This document shows, piece after piece, positions 53,901-64,000 of a DNA stretch of 64,000 bases. A model generated the notes under the pieces. It did no database searches, had not been told where the DNA came from, and was given only the letters and a program-made list of their open reading frames with translations. Source of the stretch: Alitta virens (lineage: Eukaryota; Annelida; Polychaeta; Phyllodocida; Nereididae); contig OW028580.1 of assembly GCA_932294295.1 (NCBI GenBank), forward strand, positions 27,288,896 through 27,352,895, given 5' to 3'. How positions within the stretch are numbered: the stretch's first letter is position 1; each line of letters begins with the position of its first letter. The position numbers were made by a program, and so were the translations under genes.

Positions 53901-56900
53901 ACCTGGGGCTCAAGGTTACTGATGAAGGTCATATGGTCTTGCGCCAGGCACTCCAGCAATGCATAGTATGTCTGACTCAACTTTGGATATTCCTGCAAAC
54001 AAAACGTTAACTCCCATTATCTGCATTTCTTAATGTTGAATGTTTGGACCAAGGCTTCAGCTCAAATTTAATCATTGTGCTATGCAGAATACAATAAGGA
54101 GAGCTTGCACTTCACTGGGATTTGGGAACATTCAGCTGCCCACAACAAGGCCTGCGTCTGATTGGCTAAAAACGGTCAAGGACCTGATAAGCGACAGGTG
54201 CAGGTTTTAGAGAGAACACTTGCCATTGTCATGCAAACCAGGCTAGGTCATTCCGGGCAGTTGAGAGTTACCTAGTCTCTGTGGAGTGTGCAGCTTTCTT
54301 AATAATTAGTACCCAAATGCTGACAGAAAATAAAGTGATAAAACTGCCACAATATCATTTAATGTAAAATTTAATTTTTATAACTGCAACCTTCTTAATA
54401 AAAAAAATTGCAATATCTGCCAAAATTGAGAAGCAATACTGACTCATGATCTTGCACTGATAATTTATGATATTTTATTTGTTGGGTGGCCTTGTGGCAG
54501 CAGCATTAATTGCCATAACAGGGACTCCTGATTATATTTTTTATGACAAAATGATGTACTAAATTAATGGCAAATAAATTTATTGTCTGTCTGTCTGCAA
54601 TAATTACTACCAAAATTTACTGAGAGTAAATAATGCGATTGGTCATAAAGTCATGAATTTAATATGAAATTTAATTTAATTTAATAATTTTTGACAAATC
54701 AATCAAGTATGGCCTGGTTGACAATACTATATGTAACAAAACGGAGAATCTGCAAGTTTGAAAGGTTGTGGTACTTACTAAGAGATCACTTTGAGGAATA
54801 GACAGCAACAACTTAACAAAGACATTGAGGGCATTTTCTAATGCATCATCTCCATATAATCTGAAGACGCCAAAGTTAACATAATTTCCTGACAGTCCCG
54901 CTTTGAGCATCGAGAAACAAATGGAAATACCCTTCAATCTGAACAGAGGTCAAGGACTTATCCTTCTCAAAATAAAGTAAGAAAATCACAAACACTTCTA
55001 CCTGTAAAATTTAAATGAAAATGCTTGTAAAATTTCACAATTCGTGAGTGCCACTTTCTTTGTGAGTGTAAGCAGGCAAGTAAAAGACACCACCCATGGG
55101 GTAAAATGTGCAACATTGTGCAGACTCCAAGCCTTATTATCTCACCATTACATTTGCCTCTGGAAGCTGGTCATATATAAGGTGACTCAGCTTCAGAGAC
55201 TCAGCTTCAGACTAGTAGCAGCAAGACAATACAATAGCACTAAAAATGCAATATTTCTATTGGATCAAAACGGACTCATCTGCATCAATTGTAAGTATTG
55301 ACTATCATAAAATAGTCCATTTTCCTTGTATGGTGACAAAGATTATAATTAGGATATAAATTAACCTAAAATTGTCTAGCATTTTGTAACATGGAACTGG
55401 AATACTCCGTTTAAATTTAATGGGGAGCTTTTTGCCGTTAGATTTCCTTGACAGACCCCAATAAACAGCAGTAAAAGATGGGAATTACTTTAAACATTAA
55501 ACACTTCAAAGTCATCAATCATTCCAAACAACGAATGATTTAAAAAAGGATACTTCATTGGATATAACTGGTCTTTTGGAATGTTACCAAGTGTTAATAT
55601 TCTGGTTCCTAAAAAGAAAAAAACGAAGACATTGAGTTGAAAGTCGATCAAAGAAAACGAGAGACGAACCCAACACAATGAAATTGCACTTACCATAGCC
55701 AACTATAACTTTACTTATTTCTTTGAATAACAAAATACCGTTGGGAGAATCTACATCAAACTGTAGTCGTTGGGACCTGTTAAAAAAAAAAGAGAGACAA
55801 TGAATGAAGTCCACTGTTCATATTCATCACTTTTCAGCAAGTATAATAATTTGGAGTAAGATAAAATTATACATCTTCACAGTAAATATATTTTTACTAT
55901 TGTTACAACAATCAGAGGTACAGTGATAATTAATCAATTATCAATTTAGCCAGAGTTTCTATTACATCAAGTGGGTGAGTAGGGCTTTACGTCCTGTATT
56001 TCTGCCCCTGACGGGTTAATTAGGACAGGCAGGGACCATGGCAATGAGATGATGGATGAAACAGCCATCCAACTTAGGCTCGACCGGGAATTTAACCCAA
56101 GACCCTAGTGGTTGGACGCCCAGCGTGCTACCACTGAGGTAGGCCCCTGCCCTTCTATCACATCAAGTACTCAATACAATGTCATGTCATTGTTGTTAAG
56201 TTGTCAATAGCCTTTGTGCAGTAAAATACACCAGAGTTCAGAGACTAAACAAAAAACTAGTTGAAAATTCAGATATTAAATAACTTTAGCCTTACCTATT
56301 CTGAGCAAGTTCTGCAAACAGTTTTAAGATAGGCGTCGTGACTGCAGGATCATGATACCAAATTTCCAGAGCTCGAATTAGGATGGGAGTATATGCAGGG
56401 TATCTAGCATTCGTTAAGGTGTTTTCATCAAATAAATGTGTTTAAAACTAAGGCAAACTTCTCTCAAGCGTCAAATGGATACAACATATTCATATTTATT
56501 GGCTTAAGTTAATTTCAAATGGATCAGCAGTAAATTGCATTTAGCAAAATCCTAAGAATTCCAATTTAATAGATTCCAATTTTATAGATGCACATTAAGA
56601 GTTTAGTGTCTGTTTTTTTTTCCCCTCCAAGTTAAATATTCTTACATTTTTTCTTCTGATTCGACTACTAACCATGGTAAACCACAAATTTTTTATGAAT
56701 TTCTGTTTTTAAATCTGATAGTCAACATGCCGTCTAGCATATACCAACTTTGAGTAATCCAAGAATTGTCTTTAATAGAACCACTATCGGTATTCTTTAT
56801 TCTAAAAGACCAGTTGATGTATTTTGTAAAATCAGGTAAAAAGGATACAACCAGTCAAACAACATCATGTAGCTGGTTTTGTTGTTGAATGCAAAAGTGA

Positions 56901-59900
56901 TGCCTCGCAGATCACGGGCCAAGCCTATTAACTGCCGCTGAAATTAAAGCAATGAAATATCTAGCACTCGGCAATACTGCCATGACCTTTTAGTTATTCA
57001 TGACCTTGTGTATGTTTTTAATTTTCAGTAATGTTCTATATTAGGGCTGTTCCATTTAAAGAAAGATGGGGGGTGGACCAGAAACTTTCAAATCCCCCCC
57101 ATATCTGTTTCGACAGACCCCACACCCCCCCCCCCCCCCATCCCACTTTTTCAAAAAAAAAATTCTGATCCTCCCCCTCTTTTTAGGATGGGCGAGAGAC
57201 TGCCACTTTTTTTTTTTTTTCAAGAAACAAAGTGAGGGAGAGAGGATTGTATCTAATATTTTTTGAAAAAGTAGGGGCTGAGGGGGCTCTGAAAATTATC
57301 CCAGTCCTCGTTTCTCCCTACTATTCAACGAAACAGCAAATGACAGCAAAGTATCACAATTCAGATATTCCATATTATTGATATTAAATGCCATGAAATC
57401 ATTTGAAATGACAAAAAGTACCTTGGCCTCTTCTGACGGAAATACTGACGAATCATTCAAGATGGGAGAGAGAGCGTTGAAGGCCACTGTGCAAAAAAAA
57501 ATAATATTTGACAGACAATAATCACCAAACATTCTTTACTAGAAATAAGTGCATTATGTTGGAATATATTAAGACAAAAAGAGACACAGTAAATCCAATA
57601 AACTTATACCATACCTGTCAAAGACATCATGAAATTCTCAAATCTCTCCTCATCCTCTCCCAAGTCAACCATCAGCAGCCGACCAAGCGCAGTGTAGAAC
57701 GTCGTCCGACATCGGGTTTCGTTCATCGGATTGCCATTATTGGTGACCCCAAGGAATGGGAAGTGTTCACTCTGAAAATCACAAGAGATATCATTAGGAC
57801 ATGTCCTCATAGTCCGGAGTTAGAACATTTTGTTGGTTAAATCCTGACGCCAAAGACTATAAAACTATATCACATGAAATACTATTCAAGTCGGGGTGTA
57901 ACTTTAGCCAATTTTAGCACACAGCATAAGCCACAACATTATCAAGGTTATCCATCTAAGCCCTGACAATTAAGTATAGAACTATCACTCCCAAAAAACA
58001 CAGAGGAGAGCTTCCGATGCCCTAAATCTGTTCTGCCAGAAACACCAACAGCACTAGTGCTCACAGAGAGTTAAAATGCTAATTTTCAGGCATCCACATA
58101 TGAGCGAAAGTAAAACAACTTACCGTATGATTGTTGAGCATAAACTGGACAGCGTCCAAGCCAACCAATTTCCGGACGCAACTGTAGCCCACTGATAAAT
58201 CATTCAGTAAATGCAACGTCTTGGTGATTATTGGTTCACTGCGACCCCAGTACTTCAAATTTGTTATTCTGAAAATTGCGACAAATTCATTTGAATAATA
58301 ATAGATTTTCAAGGAAGTTTCTTGATATTTCCACCAGGTGGCTACAACAGAATAATGCAATTCTTTTGGCAGGAAAAGCTCCCTTCTCTGTGATTGGCTG
58401 AAGCAAAGTGCATCCTAACAGCAGTATTTGAGCGCATTTTAATGTATATTTGACATCTTATCATTCACTTGATATCTGTTATTTCCCTGAGAAAGTTACA
58501 TTTATTGAATAGGTCAGTTATGATCTAATATGTCTGAAAAGCAAAGTGAGTATTAAGAGGAGAAGAAAGACTTATGTCTTGCTGAATTCAGGGCTGCTCA
58601 GTGAAAAGACTCTATTCTAAATCACCTTTATAAAGTGATATAATCATCACCTGAACCTAATATCAAAGTGAACTATTAATATGAAAGTACACAATGACAT
58701 AACTATCAGAATCATTCAATACTCACTGGTAAAATAATTTCCTGAGAAAATAACCAAATATCTAGCTAAGAATACTTACATTTTACCAATAAAAACGCTA
58801 AGAAGACAGGCATCATCATGGAGCCCCAGGACCTCAGACAGCCTTCTGTAAACCTGTTTAAATGCAGATTTCCAACAAATTATATTGGTTAATCACATAT
58901 GAAACTAAAGAGAACAACACATGTCCATTTAGCATGCCACTGAAATATTATTTTATTTTATTTTTGGCAGATTATATTATTAAACACACCTTGGATGCCT
59001 TGTGAACTTGATCTCCCACATAAGTTTTTCGGAAATGTTCACAAAAACTAAGCATGGCTAAGTCAAGCTTTTCACAGCCTCCCTGGGTCAATCTAGAATC
59101 TGTCAGGTTCATGAGCTGCAATATCCTGCAATGTGAAATTTATCGTCTGATTTAGTCTCATTATACAATCACAGCGCTACTGGTGCTTGGTCAGCTCATA
59201 AGAACAGCCATTTGTGGATACTATATATAGGGCATGTTAGCTGCGTTGTTTTGGTGTGTGTGATTAGGGCTTTGCGTCCTGTATTTCTGCACCAGTTGGG
59301 CTAATTAGGACAGGCAGAGACCATGGCAATGAGACGAATGATGAGACAGCCATCCAACTTAGGCTCGACCGGGAATCGAACCCGGGACCAAGCGGTTGGA
59401 AGCCCAGAGCGCTACCTCTGAGCTAGGCCCCCGCCCTGCGTGTGGTTTGGTACAATCTGTCGCCGAACAATTGACCTTTGGTTACATCTCAGTTGTTTGG
59501 AGATAGACAAGCACCAAATTACGCATTACTTACACACCCTATAAACATGACAAGTTTCAGTAAAAAAGAAAATTAGGTTTAACATTTTGGATCAAATGAC
59601 TAATATCACTAGGTGGCATATAACTAATACATTTCTAACTGGACTTAACCACTGGCATGAATACCTTTGAATATGTCATTATTCCCCTCCCACCTTTTTT
59701 CAGAGTTCGGGGGCGTGACTTCTTGAGAATGTACCTTGGGGTAAGACATTCAAGTTGACCCGGTATTAGTGACCTAGCTTGAACTACTTTTCAAGGTCAC
59801 GGAACTCCACAAAGGTGAAAATTGCGATATTTCAAAGTCAACTTTGTTTTCTGTGAATAAAGAAGTTGCAATATGTTTGTCAAAGTGACTAAAACACTCA

Positions 59901-62900
59901 AACCTCGCATCATGAAAAAAAAAGTTGTAATGGGGTAAAGTGGTAATTACCCCCCGTTTGATAAAACCCAATTGAGGCATGAAATTTTAAAAACCGCAAT
60001 AGTCACAAATAGAATCAGAATATAAAAATGTGCCATGGGGTCGGGTCCAGTGCTTAAAGGAATCTGGTGTTGATCAATGAAAGGGTTAGTGAGATAGGGT
60101 ACTTCAAAAATCTCATGTTTGCCCTCATAAGTTAAAACATTTTATAACTTTTGATTGAGTGTACCAATTTTAACGGCGGCTGAGAGGGGAAATGAGGTCA
60201 CTGGTGAAGCGCGCTCCTCGCATGCGCAGGTCATGTGGTATGAGTAGCGGGAAAATTTTTTTTGGGTCACTTAGCCGTAGCTAGCGCCAAGAGAGAGGGG
60301 GAATGCACCTCTAATCATTGTCATGCTCTTATCTGCATGACAATATGTCTGTGGGACCATGAGCGAAATAGAGAGTATATCTTTGAGGTGAATTAAGGTC
60401 AAAGGAATGCCGCATGTTTGAATTATATCAGTACAGAAGCTAAAGCCAAGGGTTTCCAGGGAACATAGGGAGTTAGAATTTTCATAATATAATGTTATAT
60501 TTTGATTACGACATCACTGTTTTGGTGAAGCCCTGATATCTGTAACACAGATATAGGAGGTAAATTCAATTAATACCTGCAAACCAATTCCCCGTCCATA
60601 GCATCGTGAGCATCTGTCGTGGAAAAGGACATCCGTCCTCCTATCACAGAGCCAATGATGTACACGAGCCAAGTCAGCCGTCCTGCAAACATAAGAAACA
60701 CTCTTCATTACAGCAATCATGCAATTCTAGTCTAAACCCCTAGTGTCAGTAGGCAAATTGAATTTTTGAAATATGTAGGTACTAAGAAAGTTGAGCACTC
60801 TGTGGAGACTGGGAACACTCCAGAGTGATCAGACCTACATTTGCAAGAAAATAGGGGGTGTCTCCTACAACATCTACAAGTGGCAACTCTACAGTTACGG
60901 CTGTTCCATTTAAAAAAAAAGGGGTGGCCCAGAAAATTTGCAGACAGTTGCCTGTGTAAAAACCTAGACCATTACGGCTTAATGGCTTTTACTTCTTAAC
61001 TGTAAATTTCTGTACATGTTAAATATGCATTGCTGATAGTCTGATAATAATAATAATAATAATCACCTTCTTGGATGGCAAGTTGAACATTGTTCTGACC
61101 AGATGACAAGATTTCCTGATACTGCTGAGCAGATTCGTCAAACAGCCTTACTAGCAAACTGCACGTCTTTTCATATTCACATCGGCCTATTGTTGACAAC
61201 TGAAGAGAAAAACATCAAAATACATTAATTGTCCTTAATAATTGACAATGCGGTTAAGTTTATTGGCAATTTCCAAATAAATCACAAAACCTACTTGATC
61301 AAGTTGCTGTGATAGTAAACCCTGGTCTTCCAACGGATCCTCTAAACTATCCCTAAAACGGGTTTAGAGACAAGTTTTATGGATGATAACATTAGCTTAC
61401 TTCAATTGAAACTTAAAGAATGACAGTACTAAACTTCCTTTACCTCAAAATCACAGGCACAGCATCTAAACGTGAAGTGATGTATGCTTTCGTTACTTCT
61501 GGTGCGTATGTTTCTAGTAAGTGGGGTTCGGAACTTTTGATGTATGGAATGGATGCAACCATCCGTTGCCATAGAGACAGAAGATAATGTATACTGTTTG
61601 GTGCGAACTGCCACATCTGTAGGCTGGTGACCGTGAATTCTGCGATTAATTTTATGACCTGTGGGTAGTTGTCTACCTGGACGAGCTCACCAAGCTGAAA
61701 GGTGGACTTTAATCGAACTAGAAGTCGGCAAAACTCGTGGTAGTTGTTTGGATCTGACAGACTCTAGATAAAACAAGTTATTTGTTAGCAACATTCTTTT
61801 AAGAATACTGCGACACAGTAACTTATAAGGATACAAATAGACATTGATTAGCTTCCCACCTGTGGATTTTCAAGTATGTTCTTCACGCCCTGCACAAGTT
61901 GGTTCAAAAATGTTCCTCTTTCATTGTTGTGTAATAATGTCCGTCTGACTGAGGCTAACTGCACTAAACTTGACATAGCCTGTAAAATGTAATTGAGCAA
62001 TACTGACCACCTGATTGGAGTTGGATAAATTTTCCACTTATCGAAATATTTATAAATAGAAATAAATAAGCAATTTAAACGATAAGGTTTACTGTGTGAC
62101 ATTACTTCATTAAGCCTTCATAATTGATAAATAAATATATCAACTTTTTGCCACATAGCATCCTATATGATAAAGTTCAAACGAATAGTAAGCCACTTGT
62201 CTTACCATCGGTGACAAAGTTGGTGGTAAATTATTGTACAGGTCAAAGAATAAATTCAGCGTGTTCCCCCCAAGAAATGCTGAAATAGAGAAAACACAGT
62301 GAATTATTGAACTGTGTGAGCAGTCCTAAACCTATTAGTATTTGTTATGAGAGATATAATGTAACCATTTTAGAAAAAAATTTCATAAAACATATTTTAT
62401 AAGAATTAACATGGTATTTGCCCAAACAGAAAAATCTTGTCATGTAACCAGATTTGATGCACAATACTTTTCTGTAAACAGTTACGACACAAATCTCTAA
62501 ACAGGAAAATGAGAATGCTTAACACTACCTTCTCGCCAACTGGTAGGTATCTGCACGGTGACCATGTCTTCTTGGGACTCATCTGACACTGTTCCAATGA
62601 AGTCGAACGTCAGGCAATTTAAGACTAATCTCAAGGTGTGAGACAAAAGACCATGCTGCAAGGGACACAAAATAAAGTGTAATTAATAGGGCTCGGCGAT
62701 TATCGACAATTATCTGAAATATTCGATATATTTCAAGTTAAATATGTATATAAATACTGGATCATCAAGTTTAAATCAAACATAGAGTTGTTTGTCGTAA
62801 AATAGGTACATATTATTGCTTTGTGTAATGCTGTTAATGTAAAAAAAGTTCTAAAATTAAATAGTGACTTATAAATCCTTGACGGGTTTGGTGTGTTTAA

Positions 62901-63903
62901 AACTGCATTGTGGGACATTCCATGTGAACTGGTGCAGTGGTTCCAGGTCATGTCTTCAGATTCACTTGAAACTCCACTGTTTGCTACTTTGATATGTTTA
63001 ATGAGGAAATGCATGGGATCTCTAGCCTACTCCTGGTAGTTTTTGTGCAAGAGCATCTTAAAAATATAGTTTTTGGCCGAAAAAGAGTGCTCGCGAGTGC
63101 TTTTAAATTTTCTTCCATTTTCAAATTGCTGTAGCATCTCTACTAATCAAGATATAGGTATCAAATTTTGGTGCGTTAACTTTCCTATATATATGTTTAT
63201 ATTTGGATCCAGGGATCAATTGGTCAGCAGTTGTTCAGCTGGTGATAGGATCAGCCTCAACATGTTGTATATTTAGAACAATTTTCTCGCAGCTGAGTTT
63301 ATTTTGTATCTCATATCAAAAGTTGCAAATAGTTGAGTTTCAAGTAAATCAGAAGACATAACCTGGGAATTTTCCTTCATTCTGGTCCATTTCACATGGA
63401 ATGTCCTTAATGTAATGATGTTAAGTACTCATGCACACATGTCACTTAAAAAAATAAGTTACAACTACTACTATATATGTAAGTGTGTTGTATTGACTGT
63501 GTTTGTAACTTCAATTTATAGCTTTTGGATTTTAAAAACTTAACACTCTACAATTTTTTAATTTCTGATTTTAAAGAATTCGTAACTTTATCACTTTTTG
63601 TAACTTTATATTTTTATATTTACTATATCTATTATTTTGTAAAGTGCATTAGAATGGATTTTATTCAGATAATGCACTATAAATATGTAGTAAAATAATA
63701 ATAATAATATTGTATAAACATACTAGATCTCTGGCAATTCATAAGAGACCTACCTGATCAGCATCATTAAAATCTATCGTTTTGATCGCCTCCGAAGCTT
63801 TTTTGAGAAGATCACACCCCAGTTGAAATATCTGGAACAACTCAGTATCTCTAAACGATGACGATATTTTGCGATGTTTTGCAACAGCGCGTCTTGCCTC
63901 GGC
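50994..63903 (-). CDS. XPO7: Exportin-7 (RanBP16-type karyopherin), 23 exons, 5' end outside the window
   Basis: Exons, 5' to 3': 63754-63903, 62529-62655, 62206-62279, 61860-61979, 61444-61763, 61295-61352, 61067-61199, 60577-60682, 58990-59125, 58780-58853, 58124-58268, 57615-57771, 57422-57486, 56849-56937, 56296-56403, 55694-55776, 55554-55608, 54779-54938, 53854-53992, 53037-53197, 52210-52308, 51530-51657, 50994-51090. All have GT/AG sites and consistent phases, giving 927 residues, the bulk of a ~1,090-residue protein. Strong matches to vertebrate exportin-7 include [93 protein letters not shown] and the ending NDMMS. Exportin-7 is a HEAT-repeat importin-beta family carrier that moves proteins through the nuclear pore with Ran-GTP. 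The Ran-binding N-terminal exons lie beyond 64000. No frame breaks were found. Confidence 0.97.
52685..52915. repeat. Two-level minisatellite in an exportin-7 intron
   Basis: The 37 bp unit GGACTTTGCAGACTGAACAC... alternates with a 55 bp form that carries an extra 18 bp (AGAAAAGGCAGACTATCC). Starts at about 52708, 52763, 52800, 52855 and 52892 give spacings of 55, 37, 55 and 37. Variants GAACACTA and GAACGCTA alternate with the same rhythm, so the true unit is the 92 bp pair. Confidence 0.88.
55973..56154 (-). mobile_element. tRNA-Gly-like SINE, copy 2, in an exportin-7 intron
   Basis: Reverse-complement copy of the SINE at 44419-44613, with several changes in the tRNA-like head (for example TTTAACCCAAGACC in the B-box region). 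It is flanked by an imperfect 14 bp target duplication, CTATTACATCAAGT (55959-55972) and CTATCACATCAAGT (56155-56168). Confidence 0.88.
57045..57300. repeat. C/G- and A/T-homopolymer-rich dispersed repeat, copy 1
   Basis: Begins GGGCTGTTCCATTTAAAG and continues GTGGACCAGAAACTTTCA, then runs of C, A and T. A second, shorter start occurs at 60899 (GGCTGTTCCATTTAAA, GTGGCCCAGAAAATTTGC). Both lie in exportin-7 introns. No coding content. Confidence 0.6.
58375..58525 (-). repeat. Dispersed repeat, copy 2, in an exportin-7 intron
   Basis: Reverse-complement relative of 45415-45600, sharing TGAAGCAAAGTGCATCC, CAGCAGTAT, ATTTGACATCTT and the CAATAAATGTAAC-like end. Two copies in a 64 kb window suggest an abundant family. 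Confidence 0.65.
59254..59436 (-). mobile_element. tRNA-Gly-like SINE, copy 3, in an exportin-7 intron
   Basis: The best-preserved copy. Its tRNA-like head in reverse complement has an intact B box (GGGAATCGAACCCGGG), the anticodon loop TTGGAAG and the A-box region CTGAGCTAGGC. The body shares TAGGACAGGCAGAGACCATGG with copy 1. It is flanked by similar but imperfect GCGTTGTTTTGGT and GCGTGTGGTTTGGT. Confidence 0.85.
60899..60950. repeat. Homopolymer-rich dispersed repeat, copy 2 (short)
   Basis: The 5' part of the repeat at 57045: GGCTGTTCCATTTAAA, an A run, then GGGGTGGCCCAGAAAATTTG. It then diverges into unique intron sequence. Confidence 0.5.
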
Positions 63904-64000
63904 CTGAAAAGAAAATTGATAATCAATAAATATAATATTTCCCATTAGGCCTTCTTAAAAAAAAAAAAGGTTCTGTGACTAGAATGCAAACTTGTAGTCC

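Noticed and set aside
57060..57266. Short Pro-rich open frame
   Set aside because: Made of poly-C, poly-A and poly-T runs in an exportin-7 intron. No codon structure.

Overview
The window is animal nuclear DNA. Its genes have spliceosomal introns with GT/AG boundaries, it is rich in many classes of transposable element, and it holds two clear metazoan genes: exportin-7 (minus strand, 23 exons readable) and a galactose/galactosylceramide 3-O-sulfotransferase-like gene. AT-rich intergenic DNA, DIRS, Maverick/Polinton, Harbinger, LINE and tRNA-SINE sequences, and a mollusc/deuterostome-style LRR receptor with LDLa and lectin modules, point to an invertebrate, most likely a marine deuterostome or lophotrochozoan. 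I cannot name the species.

Layout. 1-7352 (all minus): a Maverick/Polinton-type protein-primed DNA polymerase B in four exons with two +1 breaks, followed by a three-exon type I membrane protein (small Cys-rich cap, Thr/His-rich mucin-like stalk, one membrane helix, RSPE-repeat tail) and the broken start of a second member of the same family. 7987-14244 (minus): a two-exon receptor of about 1,859 residues combining CUB-like, C-type lectin, LDLa and LRR modules with a seven-helix domain. 14.9-16.9 kb: three LINE remnants. 18995-22168: a decayed tandem duplicate of the receptor.

22755-31272: an 8.5 kb fold-back element whose inverted arms are built from a ~330+330 bp dimeric tandem repeat, six dimers on the left and one on the right. 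Beside it is a smaller hairpin element (31335-32060). 33332-36827: a Harbinger transposon whose transposase is intact except for one in-frame TGA. 37937-40543: a DIRS-like tyrosine-recombinase retroelement lacking its reverse-transcriptase core. 43050-44880: a LINE fragment interrupted by a tRNA-Gly-like SINE.

46378-48055: the sulfotransferase gene (plus strand, intron in the 5' leader). 50994-63903: exportin-7, whose N-terminal exons lie beyond the right edge; its introns carry two more SINE copies and a minisatellite.

The genes do not form a pathway. The receptor and its decayed duplicate are one gene family, the polymerase and mucin-like proteins may be one mobile element, and exportin-7 and the sulfotransferase are ordinary host genes.
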